Shown: positions 14,122 to 22,346, numbered from the stretch's first letter. The stretch is DNA of 26,114 nt from GCA-2733415 sp964635575 (GCA_964635575.1 CAZWNY010000022.1:1-26114), one strand, 5' to 3'. A program made the numbers and translations. The notes: generated by a model from the sequence alone, not told the origin.

Positions 14122-16326
14122 ATGAAATTTATAGCTAAAGTTTTGTTCGTTTTATTGTTTTTTTCGATGAGTAGTAACTCTTTTTCGCAAATTATAGAAT
14201 CAAATGAAGAAGAAAATATTATTTATAATCACTTAGAAAAAGCAAAAGACTTAGAGCGTAGATTAGATTTTGATGAAGCGTTAGTTTTTTGTAATCAAGC
14301 ATTAACGTTATCAAAAGAAATAGGAAGTAAAGAATATGAAGCAAAATCATACCAATTAACAGGAAATGTTTATTTGCAAAGTAAACAATATCAAAAAGCA
14401 TTAATAGAGCTTCAAAATGCATATCGAATACAGAAAAACAATGAGCTTTTGAAAGACTTAGCTAAAACACAAAATATATTAGGACTTACACATACAGAGT
14501 TAAAAAATTTTTCGCAAGCAGAAAATTATTTTGAATCCGCATTATTATTATATAAAAAACTACAACTAAACAGTAGTAAAACATCGGTATTTAAAAATAA
14601 AGGAAAATTATATTTAAAAAAGAAAGCATATAAAGAAGCAAATAAAGCATTTATTGAGGCCTATAAATTAGCTGATAAATTTGCATTAGAAGCCACAAAG
14701 GCAGAAATTTTATTAAATAATGCAAAAGCATTAAACCACCTAAATGAACCTGAAAAAGCAATAAGTGTTGTCAAAAAAGCAATGAGAATAGGAGAGTCTA
14801 ATAGTTTTAATTGGGTAATAATAGAAGGATATCGCACCATTAGTGAAATATACGAATCTGATAAGCAATACAAAAAAGCATACGAAAACATTCAACTACA
14901 CAACGCCTTTAGAAATAGTATTTACACAATAAATAAAGAAAGATTAACCGCAGAAGAATCTGCTAAATTAAATTTTGCAGATCAAGATCGACTATTAGAA
15001 CAGCAACAACTAATTATTCAAAAAAACAAAGAACAGTTTAAACAAAACAAAACAATAATAGCCTTAGCCGTAGCAACATCAATATTGTTTTTATTATTTT
15101 TAGGTTTTCTGTACTTTAGTAACCATAAAAGAAAAAAAGCAAATAAACTATTGTCCACTACTAATGAGCAATTAATCAATGCAAAAGAAGAAGCTGAATT
15201 AGCAACAAAAGCAAAAGCAAGTTTCCTGTCTACAATTACTCATGAGTTACGTACTCCATTGTATTCAGTAACAGGGTTAACCGATTTATTGTTAGAAGAA
15301 AGTCCGACCCCAGCACAAGAAGGTTATTTAAAATCACTACGATTTTCAGGAGATTACTTGCTAAATTTTATAAATGACATTTTAGATGTAAATAAAATTG
15401 AAGCCAATAAAATTGAATTAGAAAACATACCATTTAACTTAAAAACACACACTAAAAAAGTATTAAATACGCTTAGTAAATTAGCGCTAGATAATGAAAC
15501 AGAATTAAAATTTATTTTTAATGATGATGTTCCGAAAACAGTAATAGGAGATTCGTTGAGGTTATCACAAATTTTAATTAACCTAATAAGTAACGCAATT
15601 AAATTTACAGAAAAAGGAGAAGTAACCTTAAAAATATCTAATAAAAGAACCTTAGTGCACCATACTACATTATTGTTTGAAGTAATTGATACAGGAATAG
15701 GAATATCCTATGAAAAACAAAAAACGATTTTTGAAAGATTTTCACAAGGATCCGTTCAAATAAACCGAAAATATGGAGGTACAGGTTTAGGATTGACCAT
15801 TGTAAAAAATCTTTTAAAGTTGATGGACAGTAAAATTAAATTAAAAAGTATACCAAAACATGGAGCCACTTTTTATTTTGAAATCATTTTTGAAATCACT
15901 CAAGAAAATATCGTAGAAAGTAAAGTAGCCTTATCTGAAAATGAAATTAATAAATTAGCAGGAAAAACTATTTTATTAGTAGAAGATGTAAAAATAAACC
16001 AATTAATAACAAAAAAAACAATCGAAAGGAAAAACATAATATGTATTACCGCAAACAATGGAGAAGAAGCTGTAATTAAAGCAAAAACCCAGAAAATAGA
16101 CTTAATTTTAATGGATTTGCATCTGCCAGGAATCAGCGGAATAGCGGCAACCAAACAAATACGAAGTTTTAATCCCAAAATCCCCATAATTGCATTAACA
16201 GCTTTAACCATAGGAGATCAAGAACGAGAAGAATTTAACTCAGCAGGATTTAATGGAATATTATCAAAACCCTTTAAAAACGAATTGTTTTTTGAAAAAA
16301 TATATACGCTAATTGAAAATACATAA
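14122..16326 (+). CDS. TPR-containing hybrid sensor histidine kinase with receiver domain
   Basis: A 734-residue membrane sensor. Order: signal peptide (1-22, SFSQ); TPR-type helical repeats in the periplasmic part (about 38-270, e.g. QYQKALIELQNAY, YFESALLLYKKL, KAYKEANKAFIEAY); coiled-coil linker; one transmembrane helix (311-332); HisKA with His374 (ITHELRTPL); HATPase_c with N-box Asn487/Asn491, G1 DTGIGI (523-528) and G2 GGTGLGL (552-558); C-terminal receiver with acidic Glu621-Asp622, phospho-acceptor Asp665 (LILMDLHLPG) and Lys716 (SKPF). There is no DNA-binding output domain, so it must pass phosphate to another protein or act through the kinase alone. No partner response regulator is adjacent. 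The ATG start places the signal peptide correctly. Confidence 0.93.
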   Translation: MKFIAKVLFVLLFFSMSSNSFSQIIESNEEENIIYNHLEKAKDLERRLDFDEALVFCNQALTLSKEIGSKEYEAKSYQLTGNVYLQSKQYQKALIELQNAYRIQKNNELLKDLAKTQNILGLTHTELKNFSQAENYFESALLLYKKLQLNSSKTSVFKNKGKLYLKKKAYKEANKAFIEAYKLADKFALEATKAEILLNNAKALNHLNEPEKAISVVKKAMRIGESNSFNWVIIEGYRTISEIYESDKQYKKAYENIQLHNAFRNSIYTINKERLTAEESAKLNFADQDRLLEQQQLIIQKNKEQFKQNKTIIALAVATSILFLLFLGFLYFSNHKRKKANKLLSTTNEQLINAKEEAELATKAKASFLSTITHELRTPLYSVTGLTDLLLEESPTPAQEGYLKSLRFSGDYLLNFINDILDVNKIEANKIELENIPFNLKTHTKKVLNTLSKLALDNETELKFIFNDDVPKTVIGDSLRLSQILINLISNAIKFTEKGEVTLKISNKRTLVHHTTLLFEVIDTGIGISYEKQKTIFERFSQGSVQINRKYGGTGLGLTIVKNLLKLMDSKIKLKSIPKHGATFYFEIIFEITQENIVESKVALSENEINKLAGKTILLVEDVKINQLITKKTIERKNIICITANNGEEAVIKAKTQKIDLILMDLHLPGISGIAATKQIRSFNPKIPIIALTALTIGDQEREEFNSAGFNGILSKPFKNELFFEKIYTLIENT

Positions 16327-16336
16327 TAAGTAGTTT

Positions 16337-16564
16337 TTATAGTGTTTTATAAAAATGACACCCATAAATTTGGTATCCGTGATTATAATAAAATTTATGC
16401 GAAGAATAATTTTGAACATACGTATTCAACTCACTTGTATTACAACCTTTGTTTTTAGCACATTGATGTATCCAGTCAAATAATTTACCATCTGTATATT
16501 CCATCATTAAGGGTGAAATAGTTAAAATATTTTTTTTAGATAATATTTTTATTGTTACATCCAT
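16337..16564 (-). pseudogene. GNAT acetyltransferase remnant with internal in-frame deletion
   Basis: A 75-residue frame that reads like the two ends of a normal GNAT protein of about 150 residues. Residues 1-27 (ILTISPLMMEYTDGK) match the usual N-terminal helix, and residues 28-75 (LFDWIHQCAKNKGC, SELNTYVQNYSSHKFYYNHG, GCHFYKTL) match the C-terminal half with the typical HKFY..GY..GYHF ending. The middle, including the central strands and the R/QxxGxG acetyl-CoA loop, is missing, so it cannot be catalytically active alone. The frame is open, suggesting one clean deletion of roughly 70-80 codons (inference from family memory). It could still be expressed, since its start codon abuts the promoter of the divergent gene. 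Confidence 0.65.
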
Positions 16565-16566
16565 TA

Positions 16567-16597
16567 TTTGTTTACGATGATAGTTTAATTACTTTTG
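16567..16597 (+). promoter_or_regulatory. Predicted promoter of the two-domain GNAT gene
   Basis: TTTG (16567-16570), 19 bases, TACTTTTG (16590-16597), followed by C: a full consensus match with ideal spacing. The predicted leader is about 18 bases. The -33 element lies two bases from the start codon of the divergent GNAT remnant. Confidence 0.7.
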
Positions 16598-16618
16598 CTA
16601 TAAATTTAAGCTAAAAAA

Positions 16619-17602
16619 ATGCAACCTTACAAACTATTAATAACCGATAGAATTTTAGAAACCGAACGCTTTTATTTACGCCGTTTTATTTTAGATGATG
16701 CGCCTTTTTTATATCATTTAAGTAAAAACGAAAATGTAATGAAATATACAAACGACACTCCTTTTAAAAACATAAAAGCTAGTGAAAATTTCGTAAAAAA
16801 TTATACCCATTATGATAACTATAAAATGGGGCGTTGGGCTATTTGCGATAAAAAACAAGGCGAATTTATGGGGTGGTGCGGATTACAATACAACCCTGAA
16901 AATGATATTGTTGACATAGATTATCGTATTGTTGAAAAACATTGGAATAAAAACATAGCAACCGAAGTGATTAAAACAGTACTATTGTACGCATTTAATT
17001 CCCTATATATAGAAAGTATTTATGCCTTCGCAGATACAAAAAACACTGTATTTAATAATGTAATTTTAAACTCAGGTTTGCAAATGATAAACGAAACGGT
17101 ACATCATAAAAAACCAAGATATAAATACAAAATTAAAAACACAGCGGTTCAAGTAAAAAAAATAACAACAAAAGAAACTTATGCAATCAGACAACAAGTG
17201 TTACGACCTACAAAAACAATTGATGATTGTAAGTTTATAGAAGATAATAATAGCGAAACCTTTCATTTAGGATTATTTTATTACGGATCTTTAGCAGGAA
17301 TAGTAACATACATAAAAACTAATAACCCTGAATTTAAAACCCAAAATCAATATCAATTACGAGGTATGGCAATGGATGTTCGATTTCAAGGGAAAAAACT
17401 AGGAGTTGTTTTACTTAAAAAAGCAGAACAAATTTTAAAAAACAAAAAAGTTGAACTACTTTGGTGTAATGCACGTAAAAAAGCGATCAATTTTTATACT
17501 CGATCTAATTTTATAACACACGGATCAACTTTTGAAATACCAAAAATAGGCACACATATTGTCATGTACAAAATGTTTAAAAACAACATCGAAAAACATT
17601 AA
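16619..17602 (+). CDS. Two-domain GNAT acetyltransferase (RimJ/RimL-like plus second GNAT)
   Basis: A 327-residue protein with two GNAT folds. Domain 1 (about 10-172) is RimJ/RimL-like: ETERFYLRRFILDDAPFLYHL, GRWAICDK, VDIDYRI and the acetyl-CoA segment WNKNIATEV (109-117). Domain 2 (about 176-322) has VQVKKITTKETYAIRQQVLRP, the strand LRGMAMDV and the loop FQGKKLGVVLL (256-266), then LLWCNARKKAINFY. Both pyrophosphate-binding loops depart from R/QxxGxG/A: the expected first Gly is Asn in domain 1 and Lys in domain 2. Such enzymes transfer an acetyl group from acetyl-CoA to an amine of a protein or small molecule; the substrate here is unknown. The start is the ATG just after the consensus promoter. 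Confidence 0.8.
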   Translation: MQPYKLLITDRILETERFYLRRFILDDAPFLYHLSKNENVMKYTNDTPFKNIKASENFVKNYTHYDNYKMGRWAICDKKQGEFMGWCGLQYNPENDIVDIDYRIVEKHWNKNIATEVIKTVLLYAFNSLYIESIYAFADTKNTVFNNVILNSGLQMINETVHHKKPRYKYKIKNTAVQVKKITTKETYAIRQQVLRPTKTIDDCKFIEDNNSETFHLGLFYYGSLAGIVTYIKTNNPEFKTQNQYQLRGMAMDVRFQGKKLGVVLLKKAEQILKNKKVELLWCNARKKAINFYTRSNFITHGSTFEIPKIGTHIVMYKMFKNNIEKH

Positions 17603-17677
17603 ATAGAAACCTTTAAAATAAATTTCCTTCGCAAAGCTACAATCATTTAAATTAATGAGTTCGTTTTTTTTTTTTTG

Positions 17678-17685
17678 TAACTTAG
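17678..17685 (+). promoter_or_regulatory. Possible promoter -7 element for the small ORF and L,D-transpeptidase
   Basis: TAACTTAG is one mismatch from TAnnTTTG and is preceded by thirteen T (17664-17676) and G, and followed by C, the same layout as at ppa. No TTG is found at -33. Predicted start near 17689. Confidence 0.35.
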
Positions 17686-17766
17686 CACTATTAAAATTAT
17701 ATATAAAAAAACGAAGAATTAGAAAAACGATAAGTATAGGTGTTAAACTTATGATAGGCACAGGTT

Positions 17767-17910
17767 ATGACCCAAAAAAAATATTGGCGTTATGAAAACT
17801 TTAGAAACATCTGGTGGGTCAAACAGAGTGCCAGAACACAAAATACACACCCAAATCCTGAAAATAGAATACAGCATATCAGGAAATCTATAAAAAAACA
17901 TAAACAATAA
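17767..17910 (+). CDS. Possible small basic protein, 47 aa, in frame upstream of the L,D-transpeptidase
   Basis: An ATG-started frame of 47 codons: it begins MTQKKYWRYENFRNIWWVKQ and ends in a Lys/His-rich tail (RKSIKKHKQ). Three Trp and two Tyr in the first 17 residues are unusual for a chance frame in AT-rich DNA. Its TAA stop is directly followed by the TTG start of the next gene in the same frame. I recognise no family. It fills most of an otherwise empty 308-base gap (17603-17910), whose remaining part is AT-rich with a T13 run. It could also be chance or a gene relic. Confidence 0.35.
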   Translation: MTQKKYWRYENFRNIWWVKQSARTQNTHPNPENRIQHIRKSIKKHKQ

Positions 17911-19536
17911 TTGAAAAAAATAACTGTTTTACAAGCCACAATATGTATTGCACTATTTTTTTCTTGTCAAAAAAATAAAATAGAAATAGCAAAAAAAGAG
18001 GTTGCGACTATACATCAAACAACTAAACCAAAAACAGTTGCAATTTCTCAAAATAGTTTTTCTGAAAAAATAGTAAAACTTAAGGCAGACTCTATACAGA
18101 CAATATTAAAAAATAAAGACAGCATTCTTAGCTTTTATCAACTAAGAAACAATAAACCTGCTTGGACAATTCTTGAAAATAGAAATCAATTATTTTTAGC
18201 CATAAAAAATAGTACAAAAGAAGGATTATTACCTAAAGACTATCAATTTAAAGCACTTTTAAAAATACAAAATCAAAACCCTGCCAAGCAAGTAAATAAT
18301 ATAGCAATCGATTTATTATATACGGATGTTTATCTCAGTTATGCATACCATTTAGCAAACGGAAAAATAGATTATAGCAAATTGTATGGTGATTGGAAGT
18401 TGCCAAAAAACAAGTTTCAATACAACGTAATTTTAAACAACGGAATTAACAATAATAACATCTTAAAATCGTTAAATACTTTTAAACCAAACCGAAAAAT
18501 ATATCAACAGTTAAAAAAAACACTAACAAAATACAGCGCATTAAGTAACACAGATTCTTTACGCACCATAATTGCTTACGGCAATAAAATAAGACCTAAT
18601 AAAAAGGATATTCGTATTCCTAATATTCGAAAAAGATTACAAGAAATAGGTTTTAAAATAGACACCGTTTCCTTAAAATCAAAATCCTTAGATACTACGT
18701 TACAAAAACAAATTAAACAGTTTCAAAGAGAAAAAAACTTAACGATAGATGCTGTTATTGGTAAAGGAACAATTACGGAACTCAATAAAAGCTATCAAGA
18801 AAAATTTTACAGTATTTTAGCGAATTTAGACCGTTGGAGATGGTATCCACGTAATTTTGGAAAGAATTATATTATTGTAAATATACCTAATTATAAACTG
18901 AGATATTACACTAAAAAAGACACCATACGCTATAACGTTATTGTTGGTAAAAAGGCAAGAAAAACACCTGTTTTTAATGCAGATATAAAATATTTAGTTT
19001 TTAACCCAAAATGGTACATACCACCAACCATAAAAAAAGAAGATATTATACCTGCAGCAATAAAAAATCCAAGCTCTATAACTCGTAAAAACATAACTAT
19101 TTACGATAAATCAGGTAAACGGATGCATCCAGATTCTATACAATGGAATTCTAAATACCCAAGCACATATAGGTATGTGCAAAGCTCAGGAAGAAGAAAC
19201 GCTTTAGGTTTGCTTAAAATTATTTTTCCTAATAAATTTTCTGTTTTTTTACACGATACAAATCACCGTAGTTTATTTAAAAAAAATTACAGAGCTCGAA
19301 GTTCTGGTTGTGTACGAGTAGAAAATCCGTTTAAATTAGCCGGAGAAATTTTACGATGGGAAACCTCAAAAATTGACAGTATTATTAAAAAAAGAGCAAC
19401 AAAACGTATTTACCTTGAACAAAAAACAACCGTATATATGTTGTACTGGAGTATTGTGTTTAACAATAACACTCCAAACTTTATACACGATGTTTATAAA
19501 TTTGACAAAAATATAGCAAAAATACTTTTAAAATGA
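17911..19536 (+). CDS. LdtD/YcbB-like L,D-transpeptidase, lipoprotein (TTG start)
   Basis: Forms 3-3 crosslinks or related links in peptidoglycan from the periplasmic side. A lipoprotein signal with LFFSC (Cys19) anchors it. Residues about 60-225 form the scaffold domain of the YcbB family (FYQLRNNKPAWTI, GLLPKDYQF, AYHLANGKIDYSKLYGDW), 233-292 a PG_binding_1 domain (RIPNIRKRLQEIGF, QIKQFQREKNL), then LDRWRWYPRNFGKNYIIVNI and the YkuD catalytic domain with NPKWYIPPTI, His448 (FLHDT) and Cys467 in SSGCVRV. About 540 residues fits the family. The start must be TTG at 17911: the codon before is TAA and no ATG precedes the signal peptide. The last 40 residues after the catalytic motif (LYWSIVFNNN) are the usual C-terminal strand. 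Confidence 0.92.
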   Translation: MKKITVLQATICIALFFSCQKNKIEIAKKEVATIHQTTKPKTVAISQNSFSEKIVKLKADSIQTILKNKDSILSFYQLRNNKPAWTILENRNQLFLAIKNSTKEGLLPKDYQFKALLKIQNQNPAKQVNNIAIDLLYTDVYLSYAYHLANGKIDYSKLYGDWKLPKNKFQYNVILNNGINNNNILKSLNTFKPNRKIYQQLKKTLTKYSALSNTDSLRTIIAYGNKIRPNKKDIRIPNIRKRLQEIGFKIDTVSLKSKSLDTTLQKQIKQFQREKNLTIDAVIGKGTITELNKSYQEKFYSILANLDRWRWYPRNFGKNYIIVNIPNYKLRYYTKKDTIRYNVIVGKKARKTPVFNADIKYLVFNPKWYIPPTIKKEDIIPAAIKNPSSITRKNITIYDKSGKRMHPDSIQWNSKYPSTYRYVQSSGRRNALGLLKIIFPNKFSVFLHDTNHRSLFKKNYRARSSGCVRVENPFKLAGEILRWETSKIDSIIKKRATKRIYLEQKTTVYMLYWSIVFNNNTPNFIHDVYKFDKNIAKILLK

Positions 19537-19560
19537 GGCGTAGTTTTAAAATATTTTCTC

Positions 19561-19591
19561 AAAAAAACCCACACAATGGCGGTTTTTTTTT
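19561..19591. terminator. Shared terminator between two convergent L,D-transpeptidase genes
   Basis: A-rich arm 19561-19569 (seven A, CC) pairs with 19581-19589 (GG, seven T) over nine bases, with an 11-base loop. A-run on one side and T-run on the other allow it to work in both directions; the GC core is short. Confidence 0.55.
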
Positions 19592-19611
19592 AAATTTTAA
19601 GGTATTTAAAA

Positions 19612-20340
19612 TTAGATTGTTACATCGAGTTTCTCGATTAATTTTGATTGATAGTTTTTACTTGGGTGGTAAATAAATAAACAAGACTTTCCTTTAATTT
19701 TAGAAATTATTTTGCCACTAATTTTATTAGGTACCGCAGGACACCCTAAACTTCTTCCTAAAATACCATTAGTAGCTAAAAAATTAGGATTAGCATATTT
19801 AGCACCATGAAAAACAACGTAACGCTTTCTTGCATTATCATTAATACCACGTTCTTGGCCATCTAAAAACAACGACAATCCATTTTTACCATAATAAGTT
19901 TCATTAGTAATATAAAAACCTAAAGAACTTTTATTAGAGTCGTTTACATTTGAAAACTGAGTAGCAAATTCTCCTCCAGTCTCTCTACCATGAGCCACCA
20001 AAGTATTAAACAATACTTTTTGTGTAGTCATATCTAAAACCCACAATCTTTTTTTAGTAGACGATAAACTAAAATCTATAATAGTTAAGGTTTTATTTTT
20101 AACCTTTCCTTGTTTTAGTAATTTATGGTATCCTTTTACAGCAAAACTAAAACTTTCATATTGAGGTATAGAAGTGTTTTTTACTGAAAATGACTCGTAT
20201 AAGCTTAAAATAGCGAAGTCTTCCTCTAAAGTCTTAACTTCAAAACTTGAGAAAATATCTGAATTAGATCTAGCTATTATGTCAGTATTCGAAAACAAAA
20301 CAAGAACTATAAACAATAATTTTTTTTGTAAGTTATTCAT
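19612..20340 (-). CDS. Murein L,D-transpeptidase catalytic domain protein (PF13645, YkuD_2)
   Basis: A 242-residue secreted protein (signal peptide 1-23, ending near IARS) with the YkuD_2 fold found mainly in Bacteroidota and Proteobacteria. Landmarks: DFSLSSTKKRLWVLD, the HGRETGGEFATQFSN strand, GFYITNETYYGKNGLSLFLDG, then His178 (VVFHGAKYA) and the nucleophile Cys200 in GRSLGCPAVP. Compared with the neighbouring LdtD-like enzyme it has no peptidoglycan-binding domain and no lipid anchor. The two face each other, so this region gathers two distinct L,D-transpeptidase types. Its exact reaction is not established for most members. Promoter: consensus element at 20372-20402. Confidence 0.88.
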   Translation of the reverse strand: MNNLQKKLLFIVLVLFSNTDIIARSNSDIFSSFEVKTLEEDFAILSLYESFSVKNTSIPQYESFSFAVKGYHKLLKQGKVKNKTLTIIDFSLSSTKKRLWVLDMTTQKVLFNTLVAHGRETGGEFATQFSNVNDSNKSSLGFYITNETYYGKNGLSLFLDGQERGINDNARKRYVVFHGAKYANPNFLATNGILGRSLGCPAVPNKISGKIISKIKGKSCLFIYHPSKNYQSKLIEKLDVTI

Positions 20341-20371
20341 GTTTAGGTATTAACTTAAGTTTTAAACGAAG

Positions 20372-20402
20372 CAAATATATAATATTATTAATGCTAATCA
20401 AA
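20372..20402 (-). promoter_or_regulatory. Predicted promoter of the PF13645 L,D-transpeptidase gene
   Basis: On the minus strand: TTTG (20402-20399), 19 bases, TATATTTG (20379-20372), followed by C: full consensus with ideal spacing. Leader about 28 bases. Two direct repeats lie immediately upstream of the -33 element. Confidence 0.7.
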
Positions 20403-20415
20403 TTTTTTGGATAAA

Positions 20416-20452
20416 AAAACGCACTTAATCGGAATCAAAACACACTTAGTCG
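20416..20452. repeat. Pair of 16-bp direct repeats spaced 21 bp start to start
   Basis: AAAACGCACTTAATCG (20416-20431) and AAAACACACTTAGTCG (20437-20452) agree at 14 of 16 positions. The 21-bp period equals two helical turns. They lie 14 bases upstream of the -33 element of the minus-strand promoter, where an activator would bind, and about 165 bases upstream of the gpmI -7 element. The remainder of 20341-20643 is AT-rich, with a 6-bp hairpin (20512-20531). Confidence 0.6.
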
Positions 20453-20615
20453 ATAAAATTAGTATTTTTAGGAGTGTTTGTTAAGGGTCAATTTTTTTTT
20501 TAAAATTTAATGACAAACAAATGCTTTTGTCTAAATTTAGATAGTATTTTTTAAATAAATTGTATGTTTTTTCTGTTCTAAACTTAAAAAATAAACTTAA
20601 AAAAACATTTATGCG

Positions 20616-20623
20616 TATCTTTG
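20616..20623 (+). promoter_or_regulatory. Predicted promoter -7 element of gpmI
   Basis: TATCTTTG is an exact TAnnTTTG match; no TTG lies at the usual -33 distance. It places the start of transcription near 20627, inside the longer open frame, which supports the ATG at 20644 as the real start codon. Confidence 0.55.
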
Positions 20624-20643
20624 TAGCTCATAAACGTATAAAA

Positions 20644-22167
20644 ATGAGCAAAAAAACAATCCTATTAATATTAGACGGTTGGGGAATACCAGAAGATAAA
20701 AATGCTTCAGCTATTTACCACGCAAAAACACCTTTTATAGACAGCTTATATAAAAAATATCCAAACGCAACTTTACGTACAGACGGTATACACGTTGGTT
20801 TGCCAGAAGGACAAATGGGAAACAGTGAAGTCGGACATATAAATTTAGGAGCAGGAAGAATTGTGTATCAAGATTTTGCACGTATTAATATGGCACTCAA
20901 AAACAATACTCTAAAAGATAAAACGGCATTGTTAAAAGCCTTTAAATACGCAAAAATAAAAAATAAAAACATTCATTTTTTAGGCTTACTTTCTGATGGT
21001 GGTGTGCATTCGCACATTAACCATTTAAAAGGTTTGGTAACTTCTGCTAATAACTTCGGATTAAAAAAAACGTATATTCATGCATTTACAGACGGTAGAG
21101 ATGTTGATCCAAAATCAGGAATTAATTTAATAACCGATTTGCAATTTTTTTTAAAAAACACCCACACTAAATTAGCTACCGTAATTGGCAGGTATTTTGC
21201 AATGGATAGAGATAACCGTTGGGAACGCATTGCAAAAACATATCATTTACTCGTAAACTCAGAAGGAGAAAATACGAACAATATTATAGAAACTATCCAA
21301 AAAAGTTACAACAATAAAATAACCGATGAATTTATTGAGCCTATTGTTGTAACTGAAAATAACAAACCCATTACAGCTATAAAAAAAGGTGATGTAGTTA
21401 TTTTTTTTAATTTCCGAACAGATAGAGGTAGAGAATTAACCAAAGCATTAAGTCAAGAAGATTTTAAGGATTATAAAATGAAAAAATTAGACTTAAACTT
21501 TACCACAATGACTAATTATGACGATTCTTTTAAAGAAATTAATGTTATTTTTAATAAAGATAATTTAAAAGATACTTTAGGAGAAGTTTTAGCAAATAAC
21601 AAAAAACATCAAATTCGCATTGCAGAAACAGAAAAATATCCACACGTAACTTTCTTTTTTAATGGCGGGAGAGAAATGCCTTTTGTCAATGAAAAACGCA
21701 TATTATGTCCATCTCCAAAAGTTGCTACTTACGACTTAAAACCCGAAATGAGTTCAGGTGAAATTACAACTGCGATTGTGCCTGAAATTAACAAACAAAA
21801 AGCCGATTTTATTTGTTTAAACTTTGCAAACCCAGACATGGTTGGGCATACAGGAAGCATGAAAGCCGCTATAAAAGCATGTGAAGCAACTGATATTGCT
21901 GTTAAAAAAGTAATTGAAGCAGCCTTAGCTAACAACTATACAACCATCGTAATTGCCGACCATGGTAACTGCGAAAAAATGAAAAATAAAGACGGAAGCC
22001 CAAACACCGCACATACCACAAATCCTGTTCCTATAATTATTGTAGACAAAGACATTAAAAAAGTAAAAGATGGAATTTTAAGTGATATTGCACCTACTAT
22101 TTTAGATTTATTAGACGTAAAGCAACCACAAAAAATGACACAAAAAAGTTTAATTGTATTAGATTAA
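20644..22167 (+). CDS. gpmI: 2,3-bisphosphoglycerate-independent phosphoglycerate mutase
   Basis: Interconverts 3- and 2-phosphoglycerate in glycolysis and gluconeogenesis, a cytoplasmic metal enzyme of the alkaline phosphatase superfamily. 507 residues from the chosen ATG, the usual length. Visible signatures: ILDGWG with metal ligand Asp11, the phospho-serine Ser61 in GQMGNSEVGHINLGAGR, the substrate-binding stretches HIHAFTDGRDVDP-like (IHAFTDGRDVDP), NFRTDRGREL, and the C-terminal metal site motifs NFANPDMVGHTG and IADHGNCEKM, then TAHTTNPVPIIIV. Earlier in-frame starts (TTG 20560, ATG 20611) would add residues unlike the family and lie upstream of or inside the -7 element. No clear terminator follows; bases 22168-22346 are AT-rich. 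Confidence 0.96.
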   Translation: MSKKTILLILDGWGIPEDKNASAIYHAKTPFIDSLYKKYPNATLRTDGIHVGLPEGQMGNSEVGHINLGAGRIVYQDFARINMALKNNTLKDKTALLKAFKYAKIKNKNIHFLGLLSDGGVHSHINHLKGLVTSANNFGLKKTYIHAFTDGRDVDPKSGINLITDLQFFLKNTHTKLATVIGRYFAMDRDNRWERIAKTYHLLVNSEGENTNNIIETIQKSYNNKITDEFIEPIVVTENNKPITAIKKGDVVIFFNFRTDRGRELTKALSQEDFKDYKMKKLDLNFTTMTNYDDSFKEINVIFNKDNLKDTLGEVLANNKKHQIRIAETEKYPHVTFFFNGGREMPFVNEKRILCPSPKVATYDLKPEMSSGEITTAIVPEINKQKADFICLNFANPDMVGHTGSMKAAIKACEATDIAVKKVIEAALANNYTTIVIADHGNCEKMKNKDGSPNTAHTTNPVPIIIVDKDIKKVKDGILSDIAPTILDLLDVKQPQKMTQKSLIVLD

Positions 22168-22334
22168 GAGAACTTAATTTTTGTGAGATACTAAAAAATG
22201 TTTTTTAAGGATGGTTATGAATATGTTTTACAGCGAAGTAATCTTTTGCTCTACATCAAATCGATATTAGACCTTATAAAAAAAACTGTATTTTTATCAT
22301 TTATTTTACATTATTTTTTTTGTATAAAAAAATG

Positions 22335-22342
22335 TACTTTTG
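22335..22342 (+). promoter_or_regulatory. Predicted promoter -7 element of the HAD-map unit
   Basis: TACTTTTG followed by C is an exact -7 match; its G lies four bases before the ATG at 22347, so the mRNA would be leaderless or carry one or two bases. The nearest TTTG (22319-22322) is only 12 bases upstream. Confidence 0.5.
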
Positions 22343-22346
22343 CAAT

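Noticed and set aside
16334..16355. Eight-bp AT hairpin between the kinase gene and the GNAT remnant
   Set aside because: A/T-only stem overlapping the remnant's stop codon; expected by chance in this base composition.
20560..20643. Extended gpmI start (TTG 20560 or ATG 20611)
   Set aside because: The extra residues are unlike the family and the -7 element at 20616-20623 lies inside them.
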